Part shown: piece after piece, positions 54,586 through 61,661 of the stretch
How the letters are laid out: every line of letters begins with the position of its first letter
Numbering within the stretch: position 1 is the first letter of the stretch
DNA from: Tepidiforma sp.
GTDB taxonomy: Bacteria > Chloroflexota > Dehalococcoidia > Tepidiformales > Tepidiformaceae
Assembly (NCBI RefSeq): GCF_026003995.1
Contig: NZ_BPIG01000004.1
Location: forward strand, 186,001-250,000
Direction: 5' to 3'
DNA: 64,000 bases
The notes under the pieces: generated by a model
The model's input: the letters and a program-made list of their open reading frames with translations, nothing else
The model's database searches: none
What the model was told of the DNA's origin: nothing
Made by a program: the position numbers and the translations under genes

Positions 54586-55830
54586 TCAGGCCTGGACGGG
54601 CTGGCGGATGGGCCGGGGTTCGGCCATGAGGTGTGCCGGGAGCGGCTTCGGCGACCAGCGGTCTTCGTAGCCCTGCCAGAGGTGGCGGAGCCGGGGCATC
54701 ACCTGTTCGGCGAAGAGGCGGGTGCTCTTTTCGCACTTCTCGCGCGGCATATCGCCGATGTGGAGGAGGCAGAACACGTGGCCGACGCGGAGGGAGGTGA
54801 TGAGGTGCTCCATCTGTTCGGTGACCTGGTCGGGGGTGCCGGCGATGAGGAAGCCTTCGTCGACGCACTGGCGGAAGGACTTGCCGACGGCGCCGCCGGA
54901 GGAGACGCCGCCGACCTGGGCTTTGAGGCCGGCGCGGATGGTGGCTTCGGTGCGGTAGCCGGGAGCGTCGGCGAAGCCGGGGTAGATGTGGAGGCAGCGC
55001 TCGAAGAAGTACTTCGCGTGGGGGAAGTAGCTTTCTTCGGCTTCGGCCTCGGATTCGGCGACGATGATCTGCTGGGCGAAGGAGGCCTGGTAGGGGTTGA
55101 ACGGCAGGCCGAGCTCGGCGACGCGGTCGTGGAAGCCGTTCATGAGCTGGGCGGCGCGCTTGAAACCGGAGAAGCTGAGGTAGGAGTAGTTGTAGCCGCG
55201 CTCGGCGCAGAAGTCCCAGGTTTCGATGGAGCCGCCGCCGGGGATCCAGATGGGCGGGTGGGGTTTCTGGATGGGGCGCGGCCAGATGTTCACGTAGCGG
55301 AGCTTGTTGAACTTGCCGTTCCAGGGGAAGACGTCGGGGTCCGTCCAGGCGCGGATGATGAGGTCGTGGTTCTCCTGGTAGCGCTCGCGGAGGGTGGCCG
55401 GGTTCGCGCCGAAGGCGTAGTTCGTATCCATCGAGGTGCCGACAGGGAAGCCGGCGATCAGGCGGCCGCCGGAGATGACGTCGAGCATCGCCATCTCCTC
55501 GGCGACGCGGGTGGGCGGGTTGTAGAGGGCGATGGACATGCCGAGGAGGACGATGGAGACGTCGCGGGTGCGGCGGGCGAGGGTCGAGGCCATGAGGGCG
55601 GGCGAGGGCATCAGGCCGTAGGCGTTGGCGTGGTGCTCGTTCACGCCGATGCCGTCGAAGCCGAGCTCAGCGGCGAATTCGAGGAGGTCGAGGTAGTCGT
55701 GGTAGATGCGGTGGCCTTTGACCGGGTCGTAGAGGCGGGAATCGACGTCGACCCAGACGGAGCGGTGCTTCTGCCGGAAGTCGTCCGGCAGGTAGGGGTA
55801 GGGCATGAGGTTGAACCAGTGGAACTTCAT
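54586..55830 (-). CDS. LLM class flavin-dependent oxidoreductase
   Basis: 414 residues of the luciferase-like barrel. ELGFDGIGVNEHHANAYGLM, GGRLIAGFPVGTSMDTNYAF, and HPPIWIPGGGSIET near the flavin site are visible. Members use FMN or F420 to oxidise or monooxygenate substrates. The length, longer than usual, includes a C-terminal extension. GGGAGG is seven bases before the ATG. Confidence 0.9.
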   Translation of the reverse strand: MKFHWFNLMPYPYLPDDFRQKHRSVWVDVDSRLYDPVKGHRIYHDYLDLLEFAAELGFDGIGVNEHHANAYGLMPSPALMASTLARRTRDVSIVLLGMSIALYNPPTRVAEEMAMLDVISGGRLIAGFPVGTSMDTNYAFGANPATLRERYQENHDLIIRAWTDPDVFPWNGKFNKLRYVNIWPRPIQKPHPPIWIPGGGSIETWDFCAERGYNYSYLSFSGFKRAAQLMNGFHDRVAELGLPFNPYQASFAQQIIVAESEAEAEESYFPHAKYFFERCLHIYPGFADAPGYRTEATIRAGLKAQVGGVSSGGAVGKSFRQCVDEGFLIAGTPDQVTEQMEHLITSLRVGHVFCLLHIGDMPREKCEKSTRLFAEQVMPRLRHLWQGYEDRWSPKPLPAHLMAEPRPIRQPVQA

Positions 55831-55925
55831 GCCGGGCCTCCCGTGCGGGGATGTTTTGCGGGAGGCTAAAGGCCTGCAGCGGCGGAGGGAGACGGCCGAA
55901 CGGCCCTGTCGCGCGGGCCGATGGG

Positions 55926-56585
55926 CTACTCGTCTGGCACGAGTTCGTAGGTGCAGAGGGGGTCGCCGGCGAGGCGGTGCTCGACCCGCGTCACGGCCAT
56001 CCCGGGCAGGACGGCGCGGAGGACGGCGCACTCGGCGTCGCAGACTTCCGGCACCTGCGAGGCGAGGCGGAAGAGCGGGCAGTGGCGGAGGACGATGCGG
56101 GCAGCGCCGCCGTCCTCGACTTCGAGGCGGGGGAAGTAGCCGTACCGTTCGAGGAGGTCGATGACGCCGGCGAGGCGGGAGTGGCGGGCAGCGGCGGCGA
56201 TGTGGTGCTCGGCGAGCTCGGCCTGGCTCTCGACGACGCGGCCGAGGACGCGGTCGAGGAGCTCCGCCGATTCGCCGCGGATGGCGGTGATGAGGGCGAC
56301 GGCGATATCGGCGTACTGGTGGGGGAAGAGGCTTTCGCCGCGCGGGGTGAGGCGGAAGACGTGGCGGGGCCGGCCGGGGCCTTCGCGGACCTTGGTGAAG
56401 CTGACGAGGCCCTGCGCTTCGAGGGAGAGGAGGTGCTGGCGGACGGCGCCGGGGGAGAGGAAGGTTTCGCGGGCGAGCTGGTCGGTCGTGGCTTCGCCGA
56501 GGGCCTTGATGGCCATGACGAGGGCCTGCCGGGTGGGGGTCAGGTATTCGAGGCTGCCGCCCTGCGGCGTATCGCTCCCCAACAC
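55926..56585 (-). CDS. SufR-like Fe-S transcriptional regulator, copy A
   Basis: 219 residues. An N-terminal winged helix (TTDQLARETFLSPGAVRQHL, GRPRHVFRLT) is joined to a C-terminal sensor with Cys169, Cys182, Cys186 and Cys211 (HCPLFRLASQVPEVCDAEC, LCTYEL). The spacing of Cys169, 182 and 211 matches the [4Fe-4S] ligands of SufR. It probably represses Fe-S or redox genes when the cluster is intact. GTG start, seven bases after TATCGT. Targets may include its own operon. Confidence 0.82.
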   Translation of the reverse strand: MLGSDTPQGGSLEYLTPTRQALVMAIKALGEATTDQLARETFLSPGAVRQHLLSLEAQGLVSFTKVREGPGRPRHVFRLTPRGESLFPHQYADIAVALITAIRGESAELLDRVLGRVVESQAELAEHHIAAAARHSRLAGVIDLLERYGYFPRLEVEDGGAARIVLRHCPLFRLASQVPEVCDAECAVLRAVLPGMAVTRVEHRLAGDPLCTYELVPDE

Positions 56586-56592
56586 GGGGGCA

Positions 56593-56598
56593 ACGATA
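56593..56598 (-). promoter_or_regulatory. TATCGT -10-like box for SufR-like copy A, leaderless spacing
   Basis: TATCGT on the minus strand ends seven bases before the GTG at 56585. Confidence 0.45.
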
Positions 56599-56629
56599 CC
56601 GTCAGGTTGCAGATAGCGCGAATCTTCGG

Positions 56630-56658
56630 AAGTTTCCGAATTGAATCAGCGGAAACTT
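56630..56658. promoter_or_regulatory. 9-bp inverted repeat, possible operator
   Basis: aagtttccg and cggaaactt are perfect inverted arms around 11 bases. The element overlaps the stop of copy B and lies upstream of the copy A promoter, a plausible operator for one of the two regulators, or a weak terminator. Confidence 0.4.
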
Positions 56659-57293
56659 TGGAGGAGATAGGTGCATGCGGGGGCACCTTCGGCCCGGCTG
56701 CAGGCGCGTTCGACGCGGCCGCCGGGGAGCGCGACCTGGAGGACGCGGGCTTCGATGGCGCAGATTTCGGGGTGTTCGCTGGCGAGCTCGATGAAGGGGC
56801 AGTGGCGCAGGGTGAGGCGCCACTTGCTGCCGGGGACCGTCTCGAGGACGGGGTAGTAGCCGAGCTGGTCGAGGGCCTTCGCGAGCTGTTCGACACGGCC
56901 GGCGGGCGTCGGGGCATCGAACGCCTCGGCGGCCTGCTGGAGGCGGGCTTCGACGAGGGCGCGGAAGAGCGGACGGCGGATGGCGGGGTCGCGCTCGGCG
57001 GCTTCGAGGAGCCAGTGGGCGATGCGGGCGTAGCCCTGGGGGAAGAGGGATTCGGCGCGGGCCGTGAGCGCGTAGCGGTTGCGCGGGCGGCCCGGGCCTT
57101 CCGGCCGGCGGGTGATGGTGACGAGCCCGAGCTTCGCGAGGCCGGCGAGGTGCGCGCGGACCGCCGGCACGGAAAGGTAGGCGACGGCGGCGAGGGCTTC
57201 GGCATCGGACTCGCCGAGCTGCTTGAGGCCGAGGAGGAGGAGCCGCCGTGCCGGGGGAAGGAGTTCGAGCTGCGGGGTCAGCGTTTCGGGCAT
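56646..57293 (-). CDS. SufR-like Fe-S transcriptional regulator, copy B
   Basis: 215 residues, paralog of copy A. The winged helix (AYLSVPAVRAHLAGLAKLGL, GRPRNRYALT) is followed by cysteines 165, 178, 198 and 207 (LRHCPFIELASEHPEICAIE, APACTYLL). Cys165, 178 and 207 have the same spacing as in copy A. Copy A has an extra Cys186 and copy B an extra Cys198, which may change cluster type. It lies directly upstream of copy A on the same strand. Confidence 0.82.
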   Translation of the reverse strand: MPETLTPQLELLPPARRLLLLGLKQLGESDAEALAAVAYLSVPAVRAHLAGLAKLGLVTITRRPEGPGRPRNRYALTARAESLFPQGYARIAHWLLEAAERDPAIRRPLFRALVEARLQQAAEAFDAPTPAGRVEQLAKALDQLGYYPVLETVPGSKWRLTLRHCPFIELASEHPEICAIEARVLQVALPGGRVERACSRAEGAPACTYLLQSFR

Positions 57294-57363
57294 CGAAGGA
57301 ATCGATTGGAGGGTAGGGGGAAACCCTGATGGCGGGCACGGCCGAACGGCCCCGGCGGAGGGG

Positions 57364-57420
57364 GCCGGCCGGCGGTCGGGAGCGATGGGGGAAAGCGTGA
57401 GGGAGCGACCGCCGGCCGGC
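57364..57420 (-). terminator. Long GC hairpin after the chemoreceptor gene
   Basis: Perfect 15-bp arms (gccggccggcggtcg and complement) enclose 27 bases just past the stop at 57438. The loop is long for an intrinsic terminator and no U-run follows, so it may instead be an mRNA 3' stabiliser or a bidirectional barrier. Confidence 0.45.
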
Positions 57421-57437
57421 TGCTGAAGCGGCGCCGG

Positions 57438-59087
57438 TCAGGCCGCGGCCGCGGCCTGGCGGAGCACGAAGGTTTCGCCGCGCGAGTTGTGGGCGAGGGT
57501 GCCGAAGCGGGCGATGAAGGCGGCGAGCTCGGCGGTGGTGCCGGCGAGCGACTGCGTTTCGCGCGCGATTTCGGAGACCTGGGCCGCGATCTCCTCGACG
57601 CTGGCGGAGACCTGCTGGCTGGCCGCAGCGGACTGCTCGGCGGTGGCGGACGCATCGGTCACGGCGTTGCGGACGCGGTCGGCGGCGGCGGTCATCTCGG
57701 CGGCGCGGGCGGCAGATTCACGGGCGAGGCCGGCGACCCGCTCGAGCACGTCGACGAGGGTGCCGACGCTGACCTCGACGGACCCGGCGGCCTCGCTGAT
57801 GCGTTCGATTTCGTCGCGGACGGCCGAGGCGCCCTGGACGATGCGGCCGAGGGCCGAGCCGGCGCGCTCGGCGCGGGCGGCGCCTTCTTCGACGTTGGCG
57901 ATGGAGGCTTCCATCGCGCGGACGGCGCGCTGGGTGCCGCCCTGGACGCCGGCGATGAGGGCGGCGATCTCCTTGGTGGCGACGGCGGTGCGCTCGGCGA
58001 GGGAGCGGACGTTTTCGGCGACGACGGCGAAGCCGCGGCCCTGTTCACCGGCCCGGGCGGCTTCGATGGCCGCGTTCAGGGCGAGGAGGTTCGTCTGGGC
58101 GGCGATGTCGTCGATGACCTGCACGATGGCGCCGATCTGGGAGCCCTGGCGGCCGAGGTCTTCGATTTCGCCGGCGGTCTGGCGGACGGTATCGCGGATG
58201 GCGCCCATGGCCTCGATGGTCTGCTGGACGGCGGCGGTGCCTTCGCGGGCCTCGGCGAGGGAGGCGTCGCCGCGTTCGCGGGCCGCGGCGGCGGCGTCCC
58301 GGGCGCGTTCGAGGGCGGCGCGGACGGCGTCGGTGGCGCGAACGGCGTCGTCGAGGGCGGAGGACTGCTCGGCGGCGGCGCGCGCGACGTCGCCGCTGGC
58401 CCGGCCGAGGGCGTCGATTTCGCTGTTGAGGGCCGACATGGTGGCGGTCTGCGAGGCCGCGCCGCGGGCGACATCGGAGACGGCGGAGGCGATTTCGCGG
58501 GTGGCCTGGTCGACCTGGGCGATGTTGCTGCCGAGGTTCTGGAGCGGCTGGCCGAGGGTGTCGTGGATATCGACGAGCTTTTCGAGGACGCCTTCGCTGA
58601 TGAACGTCTCGACCGCCAGCGAGGCGTCGAGGATGAAGACCTTCATGATGGCGCTGATGGCCTCGGCGAGCTCCTGGCCTTTCAGCTTCGCGGCGAGGAT
58701 CGGGAAGAGGAAGTCGCCGTAGAGGCCGTAGTTGCCGAGGTTCCAGCGGGGTTCGATCTGGAGGCGGGCGTGGGCGGCGCCGACGCGGAGGCGGTGTTCG
58801 AAGTAGTCGTCGTCGAAGTTGGCATCGAGGAGGCGGAGGAGGTAGTCGAGCTGGGCCGCTTCGAGGCGGGAGCGGTCGGAGCCGGCTTCGCGGACCTTGC
58901 GCTGCCACTCGGGGAAGGCGGAGGAGTGGTCGTAGAAGCGGCGGACGACGTCCCGGGCGTGGGGACGGATGATGCCGGCGGCGCGGCGGACGGCGGCGGT
59001 CTCGCGGTCGGTGATGCCGATCCAGCGGAGGCGGAGCGACTGGTCGGCGCGGTCGATGTGGAGGCGCTGGGTGAGGCGGTCGGACAT
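57438..59087 (-). CDS. Globin-coupled soluble methyl-accepting chemotaxis protein
   Basis: 549 residues without membrane helices. Residues about 1-180 form a protoglobin sensor with the proximal His106 ([20 protein letters not shown]), as in HemAT. The MCP signalling domain follows, with the conserved tip near 320-370 ([36 protein letters not shown]). It should bind heme and signal O2, NO or CO to CheA, steering the flagella encoded at 18-27 kb. An AGGAAG site lies before the ATG. No che gene is adjacent. Confidence 0.9.
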   Translation of the reverse strand: MSDRLTQRLHIDRADQSLRLRWIGITDRETAAVRRAAGIIRPHARDVVRRFYDHSSAFPEWQRKVREAGSDRSRLEAAQLDYLLRLLDANFDDDYFEHRLRVGAAHARLQIEPRWNLGNYGLYGDFLFPILAAKLKGQELAEAISAIMKVFILDASLAVETFISEGVLEKLVDIHDTLGQPLQNLGSNIAQVDQATREIASAVSDVARGAASQTATMSALNSEIDALGRASGDVARAAAEQSSALDDAVRATDAVRAALERARDAAAAARERGDASLAEAREGTAAVQQTIEAMGAIRDTVRQTAGEIEDLGRQGSQIGAIVQVIDDIAAQTNLLALNAAIEAARAGEQGRGFAVVAENVRSLAERTAVATKEIAALIAGVQGGTQRAVRAMEASIANVEEGAARAERAGSALGRIVQGASAVRDEIERISEAAGSVEVSVGTLVDVLERVAGLARESAARAAEMTAAADRVRNAVTDASATAEQSAAASQQVSASVEEIAAQVSEIARETQSLAGTTAELAAFIARFGTLAHNSRGETFVLRQAAAAA

Positions 59088-59310
59088 TGGGGGGCGGCTT
59101 CCTGTGGTGGTGTGCCGGAGATGGGCATCACCCGGCCGTCACCACTCCAGCAATCGCGGGCGGCGGCCGGGTATCGGGAGAATCCCTGCCGTTGGGGTAA
59201 GGCGAATTACTTCGTGGCAAATCGCAAAAACGATTGCAGGGTTGACGAAGAAGTTATCCCCAAAACTCGGGTGCGAGGGAATTCCCCGATGACGGACGGT
59301 TACAGGAACG

Positions 59311-59316
59311 TATCAT
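59311..59316 (+). promoter_or_regulatory. TATCAT -10-like box upstream of histidine kinase
   Basis: TATCAT lies 11 bases before the ATG at 59328, within a 240-base divergent gap that is unusually A/T-rich around 59205-59270. Confidence 0.3.
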
Positions 59317-59327
59317 CCTGCTTCGCG

Positions 59328-60500
59328 ATGGACGGTGATGCGATGCCGCACCTGGTGGTGGTCCCGCGGAGCGAGCGCGGCTCGTGGCGGGAGGCGGTCG
59401 TCACGGGGTCGCCGGACGGTGTGCTGCTGGTGGGCCGGGACGGGCGGGTCGCCGACGCGAACCCGGCCGCAGAGCGGATCTTTCGGGTCCCGGCAGGCAC
59501 GATGGCGGGACGGCCGGTGCAGGAGTTCGTCCCGGCCCGGCTCCGCGATGAGCACGCGAGGAACATCACCGAGTTCTTCGCGACGGCGGTGAGCGCGCGG
59601 GGGATGGCCGACCGCGGCGCAGTGCCGGCGGTGCGGGCGGACGGCGAGGAGTTCATGGCGGAGATCGCGCTCATCCCGGTGACGGTGGATGGCGCAGGCG
59701 CGGTGGCCTGCATCGTGCGGGACGCGACGGAGCGGCTGGAGATGGAGGCGGCGCTCGTGCGGGCGGAGAAGCTGGAGAGCCTCCGCGTGCTCTCGGCAGG
59801 GCTGGCGCACGACTTCAACAACATCCTCGCGACGATCCTCGGGAACGCGGAGCTCGGCCTGCAGGTGACGGGTGAGGAGTCGCCGGCGCGGCTGGCGCTG
59901 CACGACATCCGGGAGGCCGGGCGGCGGGCGGCGGAGATGGTGCAGCAGATGCTGCGCTTCGCGGGGCGGGGTGAGGTCGCGCGCGAACCGGTGGAGCTGA
60001 CGCTGCTGGCGGGCGAGACGCTCCAGCTGCTGCGGAGCGCGCTCGGGCCGGGCGTGCGGGTGCAGACCGACTTCAGCCGGGAGCCGGTCGTCGTGGTCGG
60101 CGACGCCGTCGGCATCCGGCAGGTGCTGATGAACCTCGTCATCAACGCGGGCGAAGCGATGAGCGGCAGCGGCACGCTGACGGTCCGGACCGGGCTGCAG
60201 GCCGTGACCACGCGATACCTGCGGAACTGCCAGCGGTCGACCTGCCACGGCTGCGCCGCGGCGGTCCCGGGCCAGTTCGGGTTCATCGAAGTGGCGGACA
60301 CCGGGGTCGGGATGGACGCGGCGACGCGGGAGCGGATTTTCGACCCGTACTTCAGCACGAAGTTCGCGGGGCGGGGGCTGGGGCTGGCGGCGGTCGCGGG
60401 CGTGGTGGCGGCGCACCGGGGCATCATCCGGGTGACGAGCCGGCCAGGCCGGGGGACGACGTTCCGGGTGCTGCTGCCGGCGGAGGCCGCCACGGTATAG
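59328..60500 (+). CDS. PAS-domain histidine kinase with a cysteine cluster in its ATPase domain
   Basis: About 390 residues, soluble. A PAS domain (about 22-135, DGVLLVGRDGRVADANPAAE) leads to the H-box with His161 (AGLAHDFNNILATI), N-box (LMNLVINAGEAMSG), and G boxes (VADTGVGMD, GRGLGLAAV). Between N and G1 lies RNCQRSTCHGCAA (Cys301, 306, 309), an unusual insert that might bind metal or a cluster or form disulfides. No receiver domain or response regulator adjoins it. Starts at 59289 or 59343 are also possible. Confidence 0.87.
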   Translation: MDGDAMPHLVVVPRSERGSWREAVVTGSPDGVLLVGRDGRVADANPAAERIFRVPAGTMAGRPVQEFVPARLRDEHARNITEFFATAVSARGMADRGAVPAVRADGEEFMAEIALIPVTVDGAGAVACIVRDATERLEMEAALVRAEKLESLRVLSAGLAHDFNNILATILGNAELGLQVTGEESPARLALHDIREAGRRAAEMVQQMLRFAGRGEVAREPVELTLLAGETLQLLRSALGPGVRVQTDFSREPVVVVGDAVGIRQVLMNLVINAGEAMSGSGTLTVRTGLQAVTTRYLRNCQRSTCHGCAAAVPGQFGFIEVADTGVGMDAATRERIFDPYFSTKFAGRGLGLAAVAGVVAAHRGIIRVTSRPGRGTTFRVLLPAEAATV

Positions 60501-60521
60501 CCAGGCGCACGGATGTTCTGA

Positions 60522-60527
60522 TATCGT
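60522..60527 (+). promoter_or_regulatory. TATCGT -10-like box for the nuclease pair, leaderless spacing
   Basis: TATCGT ends six bases before the GTG at 60534, the same word as at the SufR-like copy A gene. Confidence 0.4.
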
Positions 60528-60533
60528 GCGCGC

Positions 60534-61661
60534 GTGGTCCGGTTCCTGCACAGTTCGGACTGGCAGCTGGGGATGACCCGGCACTTCCTCGGCGCGGAGG
60601 CGCAGGGGCGGTTCAGCGACGCTCGCATCGAAGCGATCGAGACGCTGGGGCGGACCGCGCGGGAGCGGGACGCGGCGTTCGTCGTGGTGGCGGGCGACGT
60701 GTTCGAGACGAACCTCGTGCCGGGCGACGTCGTGCGGCGGGCGCTGGACGCGATGGGCGACGCGGGCGTGCCGTTCTACCTGCTGCCGGGGAACCACGAC
60801 GCCCTCGCGCCCGGCTCGGTGTACGAATCGGAGCGGTTCACCCGGAGGAAGCCGGCGAACGTGCACGTGCTGGGGCCGGAGCCAGTTGAGGCGGCGCCGG
60901 GGGTGTGGCTGGCCGGCGTGCCGTGGCGGAGCAAGCAGGCGCCGGGCGAAGCGGAGTTCTTCGCCGCCGTGCAGGCGCTGGGCGGGATGGCGGGCGAGCG
61001 GGTACTGGCGGCGCACGGGCAGGTGGAGCTGGCCCCGGATGCGGCCGTGACGCTGCCGCGTGCATGGCTGGAGCGGGCGGTCCGGGAGTTCGGCATCGGG
61101 TACGCGGCGCTGGGCGACCGGCATTCGCTGACGGACGCGGGCGTGGACCGGCGCGCGTGGTATTCGGGGACGCCGGAGCCTACCGATTATGACGAGCTGG
61201 AGCCGGGGAAGGCGCTGCTGGTCGCGCTCGAGGGCGGGCGCTGCGAGGTGACGCCCGTGGCGGTGGGCCGGTGGCGGTTCGTCGAGCGGACGTGGGAGGT
61301 GCACGACGGGGCGGAGCTCCGGGCCGCAGCGGAGGAGCTTGGCCGGCTTCCGGAGCGCCGGCGAACCGTGCTGCGGCTGCGGGTGCGGGGCACGGGCGGG
61401 CCCGAGCTGCGGGCGGCGATCGAGGCCGCGGTCGACGAGCTGGCGGAGTCGTTCGCGGCGGTCGAGCCGTGGGAGCGGTACGCGGACTTCGTCGTGCGCG
61501 CAGAAGGCGAAGGGTGGGAGGCGCTGGGACTGGCGGGGTTCGCGCGCGCCGCGGCCAAGGAGCTCGACCGGCTGGCGAGCGACGACGGCCCTGACGCGGC
61601 GGCGGCCAGCGACGCGCTCACGCTGCTGTTCCGGCTGGCGCGCGGAGGGGCACCGGCGTGA
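60534..61661 (+). CDS. SbcD/Mre11-type DNA repair exonuclease
   Basis: 375 residues. The calcineurin-like metallophosphoesterase core is clear: FLHSSDWQLGM (Asp/His ligands), VVAGDVFET, LLPGNHDALAP and AAHGQVEL. The C-terminal part contains a capping domain. With its partner ATPase it would trim DNA ends and hairpins. YhaO of Bacillus is an alternative relative. The stop overlaps the next GTG. Confidence 0.87.
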   Translation: MVRFLHSSDWQLGMTRHFLGAEAQGRFSDARIEAIETLGRTARERDAAFVVVAGDVFETNLVPGDVVRRALDAMGDAGVPFYLLPGNHDALAPGSVYESERFTRRKPANVHVLGPEPVEAAPGVWLAGVPWRSKQAPGEAEFFAAVQALGGMAGERVLAAHGQVELAPDAAVTLPRAWLERAVREFGIGYAALGDRHSLTDAGVDRRAWYSGTPEPTDYDELEPGKALLVALEGGRCEVTPVAVGRWRFVERTWEVHDGAELRAAAEELGRLPERRRTVLRLRVRGTGGPELRAAIEAAVDELAESFAAVEPWERYADFVVRAEGEGWEALGLAGFARAAAKELDRLASDDGPDAAAASDALTLLFRLARGGAPA

